Shown here one piece after another: positions 1 to 9,790 of a DNA stretch of 30,000 bases. The notes below the pieces were generated by a model, which searched no databases, was not told where the DNA came from, and saw nothing but the letters and a program-made list of their open reading frames with translations. Every line of letters begins with the position of its first letter. Positions within the stretch are counted from its first letter, which is position 1. This stretch comes from Symbiodinium natans. Taxonomy: Eukaryota; Sar; Dinophyceae; Suessiales; Symbiodiniaceae. Location of the stretch: the NCBI GenBank assembly GCA_905221605.1, contig CAJNDS010002174.1, positions 279,908-309,907 of the forward strand, written 5' to 3'. The position numbers were made by a program, and so were the translations under genes.

Positions 1-90
1 GGTTTAGGGTTCAGCATCTAGGGTTTAGGGTTTAGGGTTTAGGGTTTAGGGTTTAGGGTTTCGCCAACCTCGATTCCTGCCGCGTTCTAG

Positions 91-1781
91 GATGGTACCT
101 CTGGTGGCTACCTTGAGGATGGTGTCCATGTGGCCGCGGCACGATTTGCCGGGTTTAGGGGGTTTAGGGTTTAGGATCTAGGGTTTAGGGCTATGGGTTT
201 GGGGTTTAGTGTTTAGGGTTTAGGGTGTAGGGTTTAGGTCTACGTAACATGAAATGGGGGTTTCCGAAAATAGGGGTGCCCTTTTTCAGGGGCCCTTTGT
301 GGGCTTTTTGTCTATTTGGGGCATAGAAGAAAGGAGACCCCTATTTGGTGGGTCGCAGCCCATGCGTAAGCAAAATCCTAAACACTAAGCGACACCACCC
401 AAAAGCAATCGAATCGTTTCTTGGCGTCCTCCAAACCTAGTTTTTCAAGCAATGATGCAGACAAAACAAGAACTGCAACCCTAAACCCTAAACCCTGTGC
501 CCTAAACCCTAAACCTTAAACCATAAAGCCTAAACCCTACACCCTAAACCCAAACCCCAAAAACGCGGGGCCCCCACAGAGTAATTACCTCTCTGATATT
601 TTTGGAGCACACCTAAGACCCAAAATGAACCCTTGGTTTAGGTTTAAGGTTTAGGATTTAGGGTTTGAGGTTTAGGGTTTAGTATTTATGGACCCCCCCG
701 CCCCTTTGAACGAACTTGGAGAGCGCCGAAGGCAACCGATGACATCAGCCAACGCCTGGCCACCGCGGACGGGCCGCCGGGGAAGAGTGCGGCGCACTAC
801 TCACACTTCTGGATGCTCCGGAAGGCCTTCGGGGGGAAGCTCTCAGTCCGGTTCAGGGTTCAGGGTTCAGGGTTCAGGGTTCAGGGTTCAGGGTTCAGGG
901 TTCCGGGTTCAGGGTTTAGGGTTTAGGGTTTAGGGTTTAGGGTTTACTGTTCAGGGTTTAGGGTTAGGGTTTAGGGTTTAGGGTTCAGTTTCGGAGCCAA
1001 CCTGGGAATGTAGGTTGAGCTCTTTACGAGCAAGTGGGGCAATATGAGATGCCAGGGGGGGGGGGGGGGAAGCCTTGAAAGCCCTAAACCCTAAACCCTA
1101 AACCCTAAACCCTAAACCCTAAACCCTAAACCCTAAACCCTAAACCCTAAACCCTAAACCCTAAACCCTAAACCCTAAACCCTAAACCCTAAACCCCTGT
1201 GCAGGTGCAGCGCGGGTATGCCTGCTTCGATGCCTATGCCAGGATTAGCCTCACTGTCTCCGCACAGCAGATGATGCTGGTGGGCGCCTACTATGTTCCC
1301 ACTCCGCACTTGGCAAGTTTCGTTGGGTTTAGGGTTTGGGGTTTGGGGTTTAGGGTTTAGGGTTTAGGGTTTAGGGCTTAGGGTTTAGGGTTTAGGGTTT
1401 AGGGTTTAGGGTTTAGGGTTTAGGGTATGTATGTGTATATATATGTATGTTTTGGCAGACTTCACATGACATAAAAAGCTTGGTCTCGAGCCAGAGTCGC
1501 AAAAAATCAGCTCAGCCCAACAGCTTGGAAAAGAGAACGCCAATCCCTACACCCTTCCCCGAAACCCCAAACCCTCAACCCTAAGCCCTGAACCCTAAAC
1601 CCTTACCCGAAACCCTAAACCCTCAACCCTAAACCCTAAACCCTAAACCCTAAACCCTAAACCCTTACCCGAAACCCTAAACCCTAAACCGCAGGCCATT
1701 GGCCTGTTCATGACGAAGACGGAAGGGTGGCCAGCACCCACACAGAACTCAGCCACAGGACAGTCAGAGCCACGAGACCTG
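91..1781 (+). CDS. Multi-exon gene of unknown function, four in-phase exons across telomere-repeat introns
   Basis: Proposed exons are 91-152, 683-845, 1205-1312 and 1695-1781. Each follows an AG (TTCTAG, TTTAG, TGTGCAG, CCGCAG) and ends at GT (153, 846, 1782) or at a GC donor, GCAAGT, at 1313. Exon 1 ends in phase 2, exon 2 starts with the one missing base, and the later junctions are all phase 0, so the frame stays open throughout. Short pieces of the product are DGTSGGYLEDGVHV, RPFERTWRAPKATDD, HYSHFWMLRKAFGG, GYACFDAYARISLTV and AIGLFMTKTEGWPAP. I recognise no family. The 5' end lies outside the window. Introns are 530, 359 and 382 bp and mostly telomere-like repeat. The gene may continue into the islands at 1944 and 2413, but the next junction is not resolved. 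The exons are inferred from frame and phase only. Confidence 0.6.
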
Positions 1782-1943
1782 GTTGTAGTGTTTTTTTCGA
1801 AAACCCTAAACCCTGAACCCTAAACCCTGAACCCTAAACCCTAAACCCTAAACCCTAAACCCTAAACCTACACCCGAAACCCTAAACCCTAAACCCTAAA
1901 CTCCCCTATCCGTCCATACCCTGGGGAGGATGGCTGTCATCAG

Positions 1944-2020
1944 CCACGGCCGCATTCGCCGGGTGCATCCTCTACAAGTTGGACCTCTTTGTCGTCAAGT
2001 CTCAGAGGAGGCCCGAGTGA
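1944..2020 (+). CDS. Exon-like island, hydrophobic peptide
   Basis: After an AG at 1942-1943, the frame with codons at 1946, 1949 and so on reads TAAFAGCILYKLDLFVV and reaches TGA at 2018. The stretch looks like a membrane segment. A related peptide, LLWKLDLRVS, is encoded at 4430-4489, which supports this frame. The other two frames are also open here and the phase does not match the exon ending at 1781, so the link to that gene is open. A non-GT donor before the TGA would let it join the exon at 2413 in phase 0. Confidence 0.35.
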
Positions 2021-2129
2021 CCGAGTACGCACCCTTTAGGGTTTAGGGTTTCGGGTTTAGGTTTAGGGTTTAGGGTTGAGGGTTGAGGGTTGAGGGTTTA
2101 GGGTTTAGGGTTTAGGGTGGTTCTTCTGC

Positions 2130-2225
2130 AAGCCTTTGGCTACCCAAAGCTGCCAACTCAGCGTTCGATTCCATCGTTTCTCTGTTCACTCCTTCTTTAC
2201 GACCTAGTTCCACAAGCATGTCACG
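2130..2225 (+). CDS. Exon-like island between repeat arrays
   Basis: An open frame follows CTTCTGCAAG and encodes LWLPKAANSAFDSIVSLF, with a possible GC donor (GCATGT) near 2216. It is flanked by TTTAGGG repeats on both sides, with a CCCTAAA block starting at 2268. There is no recognisable domain. It could be an exon of the gene model on either side or only an open stretch. Confidence 0.25.
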
Positions 2226-2412
2226 TTTAGGGTTTAGGTTTAAGGGTTCTTGAGAGATCCAAAACGCTCAACCCTCAACCCTCAACCCTAAACCCTAAAC
2301 CCTAATCCCTAAACCCTAAACCCTAAACCCTAAACCCTAAACCCTAAACCCTAAACCCTAATCCCTAAACCCTAAACCCTAAACCCTAAACCCTAAACCC
2401 TTTCATCGTCAG

Positions 2413-2741
2413 AGGATGGTAGACACTGCCATCTTCTTGGCACCCCTGGTGCTGACCTTGGCCGTGCACCTGGCGGTCATCAGAGACGCTTTCCTTCTGT
2501 GCCTGAGGTTTAGGGTTTAGGGTTTAGGGTTTAGGGTTTAGGGTTTAGGGTTTAGGGTTTAGGGTTTAGGGTTTAGGGTTTAGGGTTTAGGGCTTATTTT
2601 GGGTTTAGGCTTCTAGCATTTATCTATGGGCTCTCAGTTCAGTAGTCTTTTGACTCGTGGCCATCAATAGCCTGACAACTCCTCCTCAGAACATGCGGTC
2701 AAGTTCTCCTCAGGGATGCCAGGATGTGCGGCGAGTTGTAG
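2413..2741 (+). CDS. Two terminal exons of a membrane protein, unknown family
   Basis: Exon 2413-2507 follows CGTCAG directly after a 130 bp CCCTAAA array. It encodes a strongly hydrophobic segment (MVDTAIFLAPLVLTLAVHL) and then IRDAFLLCL. The donor is GTTTAG at 2508, the first bases of a TTTAGGG array. The acceptor CCTCCTCAG at 2681-2689 leads to exon 2690-2741. The split codon joins in phase, and the frame continues as TCGQVLLRDARMCGEL to TAG at 2739. The intron is 182 bp. The first exon starts in phase 0, compatible with the exon ending at 1781, so both may belong to one gene. Another frame of the second exon is also open, which lowers certainty. Confidence 0.45.
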
Positions 2742-3076
2742 AAATCGACCCAACCCCCCTAAACCCTAAACCCGAAACGAAACCCTGAACCCTAAACCCC
2801 CCCCCAACCCTGAGCCCTGAACCTTAAACCCTAAACCCTAAACCCTGAGCCGCAAGCCCAAAACTTCGAGGCCTGAGTGCGCTGAGGCCTCCCACAGGTC
2901 AATGCCAGCATGAGTGGACAGTTTTGGGTACACCCTAAAACCCTAAACCTTAAACCCTAAACCCTAAACCCTAAACCCTAAACCCAAAACCCAAAACCCA
3001 AAACCCCCTGATCCCGGTATGAGTTGACAGTTGTGGGTCTCCCCCACCCTTCCCCAAAGCTCCAAGGACGACAATG

Positions 3077-3125
3077 GACGAATGGGGGTTCGACCCTGCG
3101 ATCAGGTGGCTCATTGAAATGAACC
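3077..3125 (+). CDS. Short exon-like island
   Basis: The frame from the ATG at 3077 reads MDEWGFDPAIRWLIEMN and runs into a CCCTAAA array. It is too short to identify. No clear donor was found. It may be a first exon or part of a longer exon that begins upstream of 3077. Confidence 0.25.
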
Positions 3126-3225
3126 CTCAACCCAAAACCCTAAACCCTAATCCCTAATCCCTAAACCCTAAACCCAAAACCCTAAGCCCTAAGCCCTAAA
3201 CCCTAAACTAAACCCTAAACCCTTA

Positions 3226-3575
3226 ACCCCACACCAGTGGAATTATGGACACTTTTTTTGTATATATTTATGTTGCACAGAAAATTGTTGGATATGATGC
3301 TGCAATTTTTTGCTACATCTAGTGAAGCTTGAAATAGTGATCATCGCATCCCCAAAAAAGCTAGTGCATCAACATCTTTTTTTGGTCGCATAGGTTTTAA
3401 TGCAATCATCTGACTCAAAACTCAAAAGCTCTGGCAGCACACCCCTCCCCCCTGAAGAAATACTAGGTAGGGGCTTGGGACAAACACTTAGGAATATATT
3501 TTATACGGGCCTTGAGGGCCATCCTCGAATATATAAATCTGGCCATGCAGCCGATGCCCTGACAGGGCCCACAGT
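3226..3575. other. AT-richer spacer without a supported gene
   Basis: This 350 bp is more AT-rich than the rest, with T runs and ATATATTT words. It contains no open frame with exon character and no repeat array. The stretch 245-480 is similar. I see nothing further in either. Confidence 0.5.
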
Positions 3576-3993
3576 CTGATACCCTAAACCCTAAACCCTA
3601 AACCCTAAACCCTAAACCCTAAACCCTGAACCCTGAACCCTGAACCCTGAACCCTAAACCTGAACCCTGAACCCTAGCACGGAGCCCCTTAAGAGTCCAA
3701 CAAAACTAAGCTTCCCTCGGGGTCTTGGGGTTAGGGTTCAGGCTTTAGAGTTTAGGGTTTAGGGATCTAATTGGTGGGTTTCTTTTTTGGTGGATCGCTC
3801 CTTGTAGTTTGCGCAACATGACTTCCTCTGTGCTCTTGTCATGATAGCTTAGTATTCAAGTTCCCCTAAGCCCCTAACACCCTAAACCCTAACCCTAAAT
3901 CCTAAACCCTAAGCCCTAAACCCTAAACCCTAAACCCTAAACCCTAAACCCTAAACCCTAATACCTAAACCACCAGCAATTGCACATGTCCAG

Positions 3994-4071
3994 GCCATAC
4001 CGGCCTGGCTGCCCTGGAACCTAGCGCTTCTCGCGTGCGCTTTGCCGCCTGGGCCTTCATGAAGCTTCAGG
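3994..4071 (+). CDS. Exon-like island (RVRFAAWAFMK peptide)
   Basis: Acceptor GTCCAG at 3988-3993 follows a CCCTAAA array. The frame with codons from 3996 reads HTGLAALEPSASRVRFAAWAFMKLQ and a TTTAGGG array follows. A related short peptide (VRFASMTYR) is encoded at 4141-4166, just before a good donor, GTGAGT, at 4167. This suggests a duplicated or consecutive exon. The family is unknown. Confidence 0.35.
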
Positions 4072-4429
4072 GTTCACGGTGTAGGGTTTAGGGTTTAGGG
4101 TTTAGGGTTTAGCGTTTAGGGTTTAGGGTTTAGGGTAAGCGTACGCTTCGCCTCCATGACGTACAGGTGAGTTTTGGGCCACGTCTTCAAAGGCACTTGT
4201 GCCATACCATGGCGGGTCGCGGGAAGTTTGAGAGATTGAGGTGATAGCTGTGGCTTTTCGGGCTGTAGATTGAGGCTTCCATGGACAGGGCTTCACGGTG
4301 TAGGGGCTAGGGTTTCGGGTTTAGGGTTTAGGGTTTAGGGTTTCGGGTTTAGGGTTTAGGACTGAGGGTGTAGGGGTGTAGGGGGGTCGGGATGGTTGCC
4401 CTGCATCAGTGTCGAAAGTCAGTAGTCAG

Positions 4430-4492
4430 GGCACCATTCGGTCTTTGCCGCCCTCCTTGCTCTGGAAGCTGGACCTGCGAGTCTCCCTCTAG
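4430..4492 (+). CDS. Exon-like island ending in TAG at the repeat edge
   Basis: Acceptor GTAGTCAG leads to 20 open codons (GTIRSLPPSLLWKLDLRVSL) and then TAG, whose bases form the start of a TTTAGGG array. The KLDL segment resembles the peptide at 1944-2020. It is either a terminal exon or an exon with an unseen donor. Confidence 0.3.
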   Translation, partial: GTIRSLPPSLLWKLDLRVSL

Positions 4493-4932
4493 GGTTTAGG
4501 GTTTAGGGTTTAGGATTGAGGGTTTAGGGTTTAGAGGGTTTCAGGGCGTAGACCCCAAGACCCCAGCGAAGCCAAGACCCCCTCCGCATTTCAATCCTTC
4601 TTAGGGTTTAGGGTTTAGGGTTTAGGGTTTAGGGTTTAGGGTTTAGGGTTTAGGGCCTAGGGTTCAGGGTTCAGGGTTCAGGGTTGGGCAGACACATAAC
4701 TTCCCGGATAGGGTTTAGGGTTTAGCGGCCTTGTAGACTTCAAGGCAGAACTCCGAACCTAGCCTAGCCTCAAATCCTTCTGCATTGAACCCCAAGTCCT
4801 AAACACCCTAAACCCCAAACCCCAAACCCTAAACCCTAAACCCTAAACCCCAAACCCCAAACCCCAAACCCCAAACCCCAAACCCCAAACCCCAAACCCT
4901 AAACCCGGAGCTAGATCCTCCCGGAATCTCAG

Positions 4933-5032
4933 GCACATGGGCTGGATTGTGATCATCATGCACTTGTCCTCGCCCCTGAAGTCCCGCGCCGGACGCCTTT
5001 TGGGGTTTCTTCGGGCTTCCGGGGAGTGCAGG
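4933..5032 (+). CDS. Exon-like island, hydrophobic start
   Basis: Acceptor GAATCTCAG follows a CCCCAAA/CCCTAAA array. One open frame reads HMGWIVIIMHLSSPLKS and then GRLLGFLRASGECR, ending in phase 0 at a GT donor at 5033. A long TTTAGGG array begins at once. A second frame is also open through the island. The family is unknown. Confidence 0.35.
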
Positions 5033-5512
5033 GTGTTGGGTTTAGGGTTTAGGGTTTAGGGTTTAGGGTTTAGGGTTTAGGGTTTAGGGTTTAGGGTTTA
5101 GGGTTTAGGGTTTAGGGTTTAGGGTTTAGGCTTTTGGGTTTAAGGTTTAGGGCTTCCGGGGAGCTCCCGGTTCAGGGATTCGGCTTTAGGGCTTAGGGGG
5201 TGAGGGATCTCCACGTGCAGGACTCGAAAGGACAGAGAGAGGGAGTGACATTCTAATTCCTTAACCTTCAACCTTCGTAATGAAGCTTAGTGGCTTCCAG
5301 ATTGAGGTGTTGGAGTTCGAGTTCAAGTCATTTCTGAATTCGTAACCCATGCTCCCATTTTTTCCAAGTCTTCTGACCCTCCTCTCCTGAACCACACCCT
5401 AAACCTCTAGCTGATCCTCATGGATTCCTCACGCCCTGCCTTTCCTGCCGAATCCTAAACCCCCAAAGCCCACACAACCGGAGGACTTCCCATGTCCTAC
5501 AGATCCAGCATC

Positions 5513-5566
5513 TACCTGGACGTCTTCGGCTGGCACAGCCGCCAGGGCGCAGCAGAGATCAGATGA
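5513..5566 (+). CDS. Candidate terminal exon
   Basis: Acceptor TCCTACAG leads to a frame reading SSIYLDVFGWHSRQGAAEIR and TGA at 5564-5566. The codons have the GC-rich third positions typical of the other islands. A TTGAGGG array follows at 5590. The upstream partner exon is not resolved. Confidence 0.35.
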   Translation, partial: YLDVFGWHSRQGAAEIR

Positions 5567-5598
5567 GACCCCACCATCCTGGGTTTGGGGTTTAGGGT

Positions 5599-5658
<60 letters not shown>

Positions 5659-5693
5659 TGTTGAGGGTTGAGGGTTGAGGGTAGACCCATACC

Positions 5694-5987
5694 CTAAACC
5701 TTGAGCCCTAGACCTGAAGCAGGATCATGAATCTTCGCCAAGTCCTGTGACAAGTGTTGTATGGTGCGATTGGGGCTGCTTCGGTATTTGCGCATGAAGA
5801 TTTCCATGGGGAAAGTCGACACCTGCGTGAAGAACTCAGCAAAGCCTAGATCTCTAGCTTTTGGATATCGTTCCATGGCGATCTTTTGTATCAAGTGCGC
5901 TGATCTCTTTCGGCTATAGGCTATAGGCGTAGTAGTTGCCGAAGGCCGCGGCAGTAGATTTTTGCGAACCACCTCTGACTGCGCCAA
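5694..5987 (-). CDS. Hypothetical 97-codon minus-strand frame
   Basis: This open frame on the minus strand includes the peptides RSAHLIQKIAMERYPKARD and FAEFFTQVSTFPMEIFM. On that strand a GGCGCAG acceptor-like site lies just inside the 5' end, so it may be an internal exon and not a full gene. It is one of the longer non-repetitive open frames in the first 7 kb. It lies between a TTGAGGG array and a CCCTAAA array. The family is unrecognised. Confidence 0.3.
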   Translation of the reverse strand: MAQSEVVRKNLLPRPSATTTPIAYSRKRSAHLIQKIAMERYPKARDLGFAEFFTQVSTFPMEIFMRKYRSSPNRTIQHLSQDLAKIHDPASGLGLKV

Positions 5988-6118
5988 GAGTAAGAACCCT
6001 AAACGCTAGACATCGAACCCTAAACCCTAAACCCTAAACCCTAAAGCCTAAACCCTAAACCCTAAACCCCTAAACCCCTAAACCCCTAAACCCTAAACCC
6101 TAAACCCCTAAGCGCAAG

Positions 6119-6213
6119 ATCCGCACTCCTTGGGCCCCGCTGGATTCGAAGGCAAGCGCTTCCGAAAGACGAGCGTGACCGCAGCCAGCCTTCCCACAGT
6201 GCAACTTCCCCAA
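6119..6213 (+). CDS. Exon-like island with GC donor
   Basis: An AG at 6117-6118 follows a CCCTAAA array. The open frame reads LGPAGFEGKRFRKTSV and then TAASLPTVQLPQ, ending in phase 0 at GCAAGT (6214-6219). The same GCAAGT donor word ends the exon at 1312. A TTTAGGG array begins at 6226. The family is unknown. Confidence 0.4.
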
Positions 6214-6293
6214 GCAAGTCAGCACAGGGTTTAGGGTTTAGGGTTTAGGGTTTAGGGTTTAGGGTTTAGGGTTTAGGGTTTAGGGTTTAGGGT

Positions 6294-6720
6294 GTATAGT
6301 GCTTTTTTATAGGTATTATGGGGTCTTGTATTCCTTCTCTTGGCCCACCAACACCAAACTCCAAACCACCGCACCCAACGCTTGGTGAGACAAGGGATTG
6401 TTGTTCAATCTGATTATCCGGTTCGTTCTTCTTTAAACCGAATTCATCAGAATCTTGTTGCAGTTCGCGTTTTGTTTGAATGAAGATGTCATACTCATCC
6501 AACAATACCACTATGTCAAACCCCCTAAGCCCTTAGTAGCCTTAATGTCTCTGAACCTACCAAAATTGATCAGACCCAAGAATCAGGACGTCGCAGCCCC
6601 CCCCCCCCCCCCCCCCCCCCCAACAGCTCTAAACCCCGCGCCCGCTGTCTCAACCCCTGCAACCTTAGCGAACGCCCTAAAGCCAAAAGCCGAAAGCCGA
6701 AAGCCGAAAGCCGAAAGCCG
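6294..6720. other. Unique spacer with poly-C tract and AAAGCCG repeat
   Basis: The stretch 6294-6597 is unique sequence with short open frames on both strands and no recognisable product. A run of about 22 C lies at 6599-6620. A 7 bp AAAGCCG repeat, drifting into AAAGCCT, follows at 6680-6755 and merges into CCCTAAA units, so it looks like a degenerate form of the telomere-like repeat. Confidence 0.5.
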
Positions 6721-7289
6721 AAAGCCGAAAGCCTAAAGCCTAAAGCCTAAAGCCTAAAGCCTAGACCCTAGACCCTAACCCTAATCCCTAAGCCCGTAAA
6801 GCCCTCCTACCAGAAGCCCTCACCTCAGACATTCATCACCGTCCCTTAGCTGGTTCCCTAGCCCTCCCTAGGCCCCTACACCCTACTCTAAGGTTTAGGG
6901 TTCAGGGCTTAGGGTTCAGGGTTTAGGGTTAGGGTTTAGGGTTTAGGGTTTAGGGTGTGCCAAGCTTGACGCGCGGCTGCTTGTTGCCCGCCCGACCCTC
7001 CCGGTGTTCGTTGTGTAGTCAATTTTTCTTTTTTTCTTTTTCTTACCCCCTTCTCTGAATTACAAGCACGTCGCGCGGAAGTTGAGTTGTAGCCGAAGGA
7101 TGCAACTCAACTTGCGCGCAGATGTTTAAGAAACAAAAATTGGAGAAACCGGAGGGAAGTTTTCCCGCCAAAACAAAAGATTGTGGGTCCCTCGGAGCAG
7201 GGTCCGGGTTTTACGTGAGACTACCTGGCTGCCGCCAGCAAAACAAAGCCGCCGCTTCCTCTCAGAAGAGACCAACATGCACGCTCTTG

Positions 7290-8095
7290 ATCCCGAAACT
7301 GTCCGGGAGGAGCCCAAAAAGGCCCCGAAACTGTCCGGGAGGAGCAGAAACTGTCCGGGAGGAGCCCAAAAAGGCTGAGAAACTGTCTGGGAGGAGCCTA
7401 AAGGCTTAAAAAGGCTTCCAGAGGCACCAAAACCCGAAAAGGCTCCGAAACTGTCCGGAAGGAACCCAAAAAGGCTTAGAAACTGTGCGGGAGGAGCAAA
7501 AAAGCGAGGAGCCCAAAAAAGGTCAGAAACCGTCCGGGAGGAGCCCAAAAAAGCTCAGAAACGAGGAGCCGACAGAAACGCGAAATTGTCCGGAAGGAGC
7601 CCGAAAAGCCAAAAAGGCTCGGAAACTGTCCGGGCCCAAAAAGCTCAGAAATTGTCCGGGAGGAGCTTAAAAAGGTCCGTGAGCCCAAAAAAGTGCAGAA
7701 AATTGTCCGGGAGGAGCCCAAAAAAAAGGCGTTCAAAAAGGCCCCAAAACCCAAAAAGGCTCGAAAACTGTCCGGGAGGAGCCCAGAAAGGCCCAGAAAC
7801 TGTCCGGGAGGAGCCCAAAAAAACTCAGAAACTGGAAGGATTTAAAAAGGCTCAGAAACTGTCCGGGAGCCCAAACAAGCACGAAACTGTCCAAGAGGAG
7901 CCCAAAAAGGCCCAGAAATTGTCCGGGAGGATTTGAGCAAGGGGGTCTCCGAATGCTAAATTGCTTTGAACACGAAACTGTCCAGGAGGAGCCCAAAAAG
8001 GCCCAGAATCTGTCCGGGAGGAGCACCAAAATGCTCAGAAACTGTCTGGGAAGAGCCCAAAAAAGCTCAGAAACTGTCCGGGAGGAGCCTGCAGG
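7290..8095. repeat. Tandem repeat of about 30 bp, GAAACTGTCCGGGAGGAGCC family
   Basis: Roughly 25 imperfect units share the core GAAACTGTCCGGGAGGAG followed by CCCAAAAAGGCTCA, with indels that shift the spacing. Because units vary in length, open frames appear on both strands (KLSGRSPKKAQ-like on plus, FLSLFGLLPDSF-like on minus). None has a constant frame across the block, so they are taken as by-products. The purine-rich plus strand could form unusual secondary structure. Confidence 0.85.
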
Positions 8096-8099
8096 AAGT

Positions 8100-9790
8100 G
8101 CCCGAGAGGAGCAAGGCGCGGTTCGGGTCAAATTCCAGAAAACGAGAACCCACCCAGAACCGTCGATTTCAGTACTAAAAAGTCGCATTTTTAACTGGGA
8201 CCCGGGCCGATCCTGGGGTTGTCCTCATTTGGGGTGCTTTTGGCTGAAACCGGTGAAGGCTCGGTTTTGGTCAAAAATCCAGAAAACGAGAACCCACCCA
8301 GAACCGTCGATTTCAATACTAAAAAATCGCGTTTTTAACTAGGGCCCGGGCCGATCCTGGGGTCCCCCTCATTTGGGGTGTTTTTGGAAGCAAACTTTCC
8401 CCTTCAAGGGGGGGTCGGAGTTATGAGCAAGGGGGGTCTCCGAATACTAAATTGCTTTGCAAATGGAAAAATACGACCCCCCCTTGACCAAAATTAGGCT
8501 GTGAAAAGGTCGCGGGGGTCCGGGTGACCCTTAGGAGCCCCTAAAAGGCTCCGAAGCAGCTTGAAAAGCTATCGAAAAGGCTCTGGTGGCTTCAAAAAGC
8601 CCTGGGAAACTTTGGGAAGCTTGGAAAAGCCTTGAAGAGCCTTGAAAAACTTGAAACCCTGAAACCGGTGAAGGCTCGGTTTTAGAGCCCGCCCAGAACC
8701 GTCGATTTCAGTACTAAAAAATCGCACTCTTAACTGGGACCCGGGCCGATCTTGGGGTCCCCCTCATGTGGGGTGGTTTTGGAGGCAAACTTTCCCCTTC
8801 AAGGGGGGGTCGGAGTTTTGAGCAAGGGGGGTCTCCGAATACTAAATTGCTTTGAAAATGGAAAAATACGACCCCCCCTTGACCAAAATTAGGCTGTGAA
8901 AAGGTCGCGGGGGTCCGGGTGACCCTTAGGAGCCCCCAAAAGGCTCCGAAGCAGCTTGAAAATACTAAAAAATCGCACTTTTAACTGGGACCCGGTCCGA
9001 TCCTGGGGTCCCCCTCATTTGGGGTGGTTTTGGAGGCAAACTTTCCCCTTCAAGGGGGGGTCGGAGTTTTGAGCAAGGGGGGGTCTCCGAATACTAAATT
9101 GCTTCGAAAATGGAAAAATACGACCCCCCCTCGACCAAAATTAGGCTGCTATCGAAAAGGCTCTGGTGGCTTCAAAAAGCCCTGGGAAACTCTGGGAAGC
9201 TTGGAAAAGCCTTGAAGAGCCTTGAAAAACTTGAAACCCTGAAACCGGTGAAGGCTCGGTTTTAGAGCCCGCCCAGAACCGTGAAAAGGTCGCGGGGGTC
9301 CGGGTGACCCTTAGGAGCCCTTAAAAGGCTCCGAAGCAGCTTGAAAAGCTATCGAAAAGGCTCTGGTGGCTTCAAAAAGCCCTGGGAAGCTCTGGGAAGC
9401 TTGGAAAAGCCTTGAAGAGCCTTGAAAAACTTGAAACCCTGAAACCGGTGAAGGCTCGGTTTTAGAGCCCGCCCAGAACCGTCGATTTCAGTACTAAAAA
9501 ATCGCACTTTTAACTGGGACCCGGTCCGATCCTGGGGTCCCCCTCATTTGGGGTGTTTTTGGAGGCAAACTTTCCCCTTCAAGGGGGGGTCGGAGTTTTG
9601 AGCAAGGGGGGGTCTCCGAATACTAAATTGCTTCGAAAATGGAAAAATACGACCCCCCCTTGACCAAAATTAGGCTGTGAAAAGGTCGCGGGGGTCCGGG
9701 TGACCCTTGGGAGCCCCTAAAAGGCTCCGAAGCAGCTTGAAAAGCTCTCGAAGAGGCTCTGGGGGCTTCAAAAAAGCCCTGGGAAGCTCC
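8100..9790. repeat. Complex tandem repeat of several-hundred-bp modules
   Basis: A composite module is repeated with near-identical sequence and different internal deletions. Landmarks are the CCTTCAAGGGGGGGTCGG segment near 8401, 8797, 9047 and 9577, TGGAAAAATACGACCCCCC near 8464, 8860, 9110 and 9640, and AAAGGTCGCGGGGGTCCGGG near 8505, 8900, 9285 and 9681. CTTGAAACCCTGAAACCGG recurs near 8650, 9230 and 9440. Spacings differ (250-530 bp), as expected from unequal exchange. No coding frame is supported. Confidence 0.85.

Larger units (their letters stand above)
1..6960. repeat. Field of interspersed telomere-like arrays (TTTAGGG / CCCTAAA)
   Basis: Arrays of a 7 bp telomere-type unit, with variants such as TTCAGGG, TTGAGGG and CCCCAAA, recur every 100-300 bp in both orientations. 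TTTAGGG-sense blocks lie near 1-60, 150-240, 640-682, 850-988, 1325-1426, 2033-2118, 2508-2593, 4080-4135, 4310-4370, 4490-4550, 4602-4685, 5038-5150, 5580-5680, 6226-6293 and 6890-6955. CCCTAAA-sense blocks lie near 480-550, 1082-1196, 1560-1690, 1800-1900, 2268-2400, 2757-2850, 2930-3005, 3120-3225, 3580-3675, 3865-3970, 4795-4905, 6000-6112 and 6720-6785. Mixed orientation and unique sequence between blocks rule out a simple chromosome end. Many blocks sit where introns of the exon models would be. Confidence 0.95.

Noticed and set aside
1-60. A true chromosome end (telomere) at the window start
   Set aside because: The array is short, followed by unique sequence, and identical units occur throughout in both orientations.
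7290-8095. CRISPR-like array
   Set aside because: Repeats are imperfect and lack unique spacers of constant length, and the context is eukaryotic.
7122-8342. Proteins with KLSGRSPKKAQ repeats on plus and PDSFGAF-like repeats on minus
   Set aside because: They come from a satellite whose unit length varies. The frame is not kept and both strands are open.
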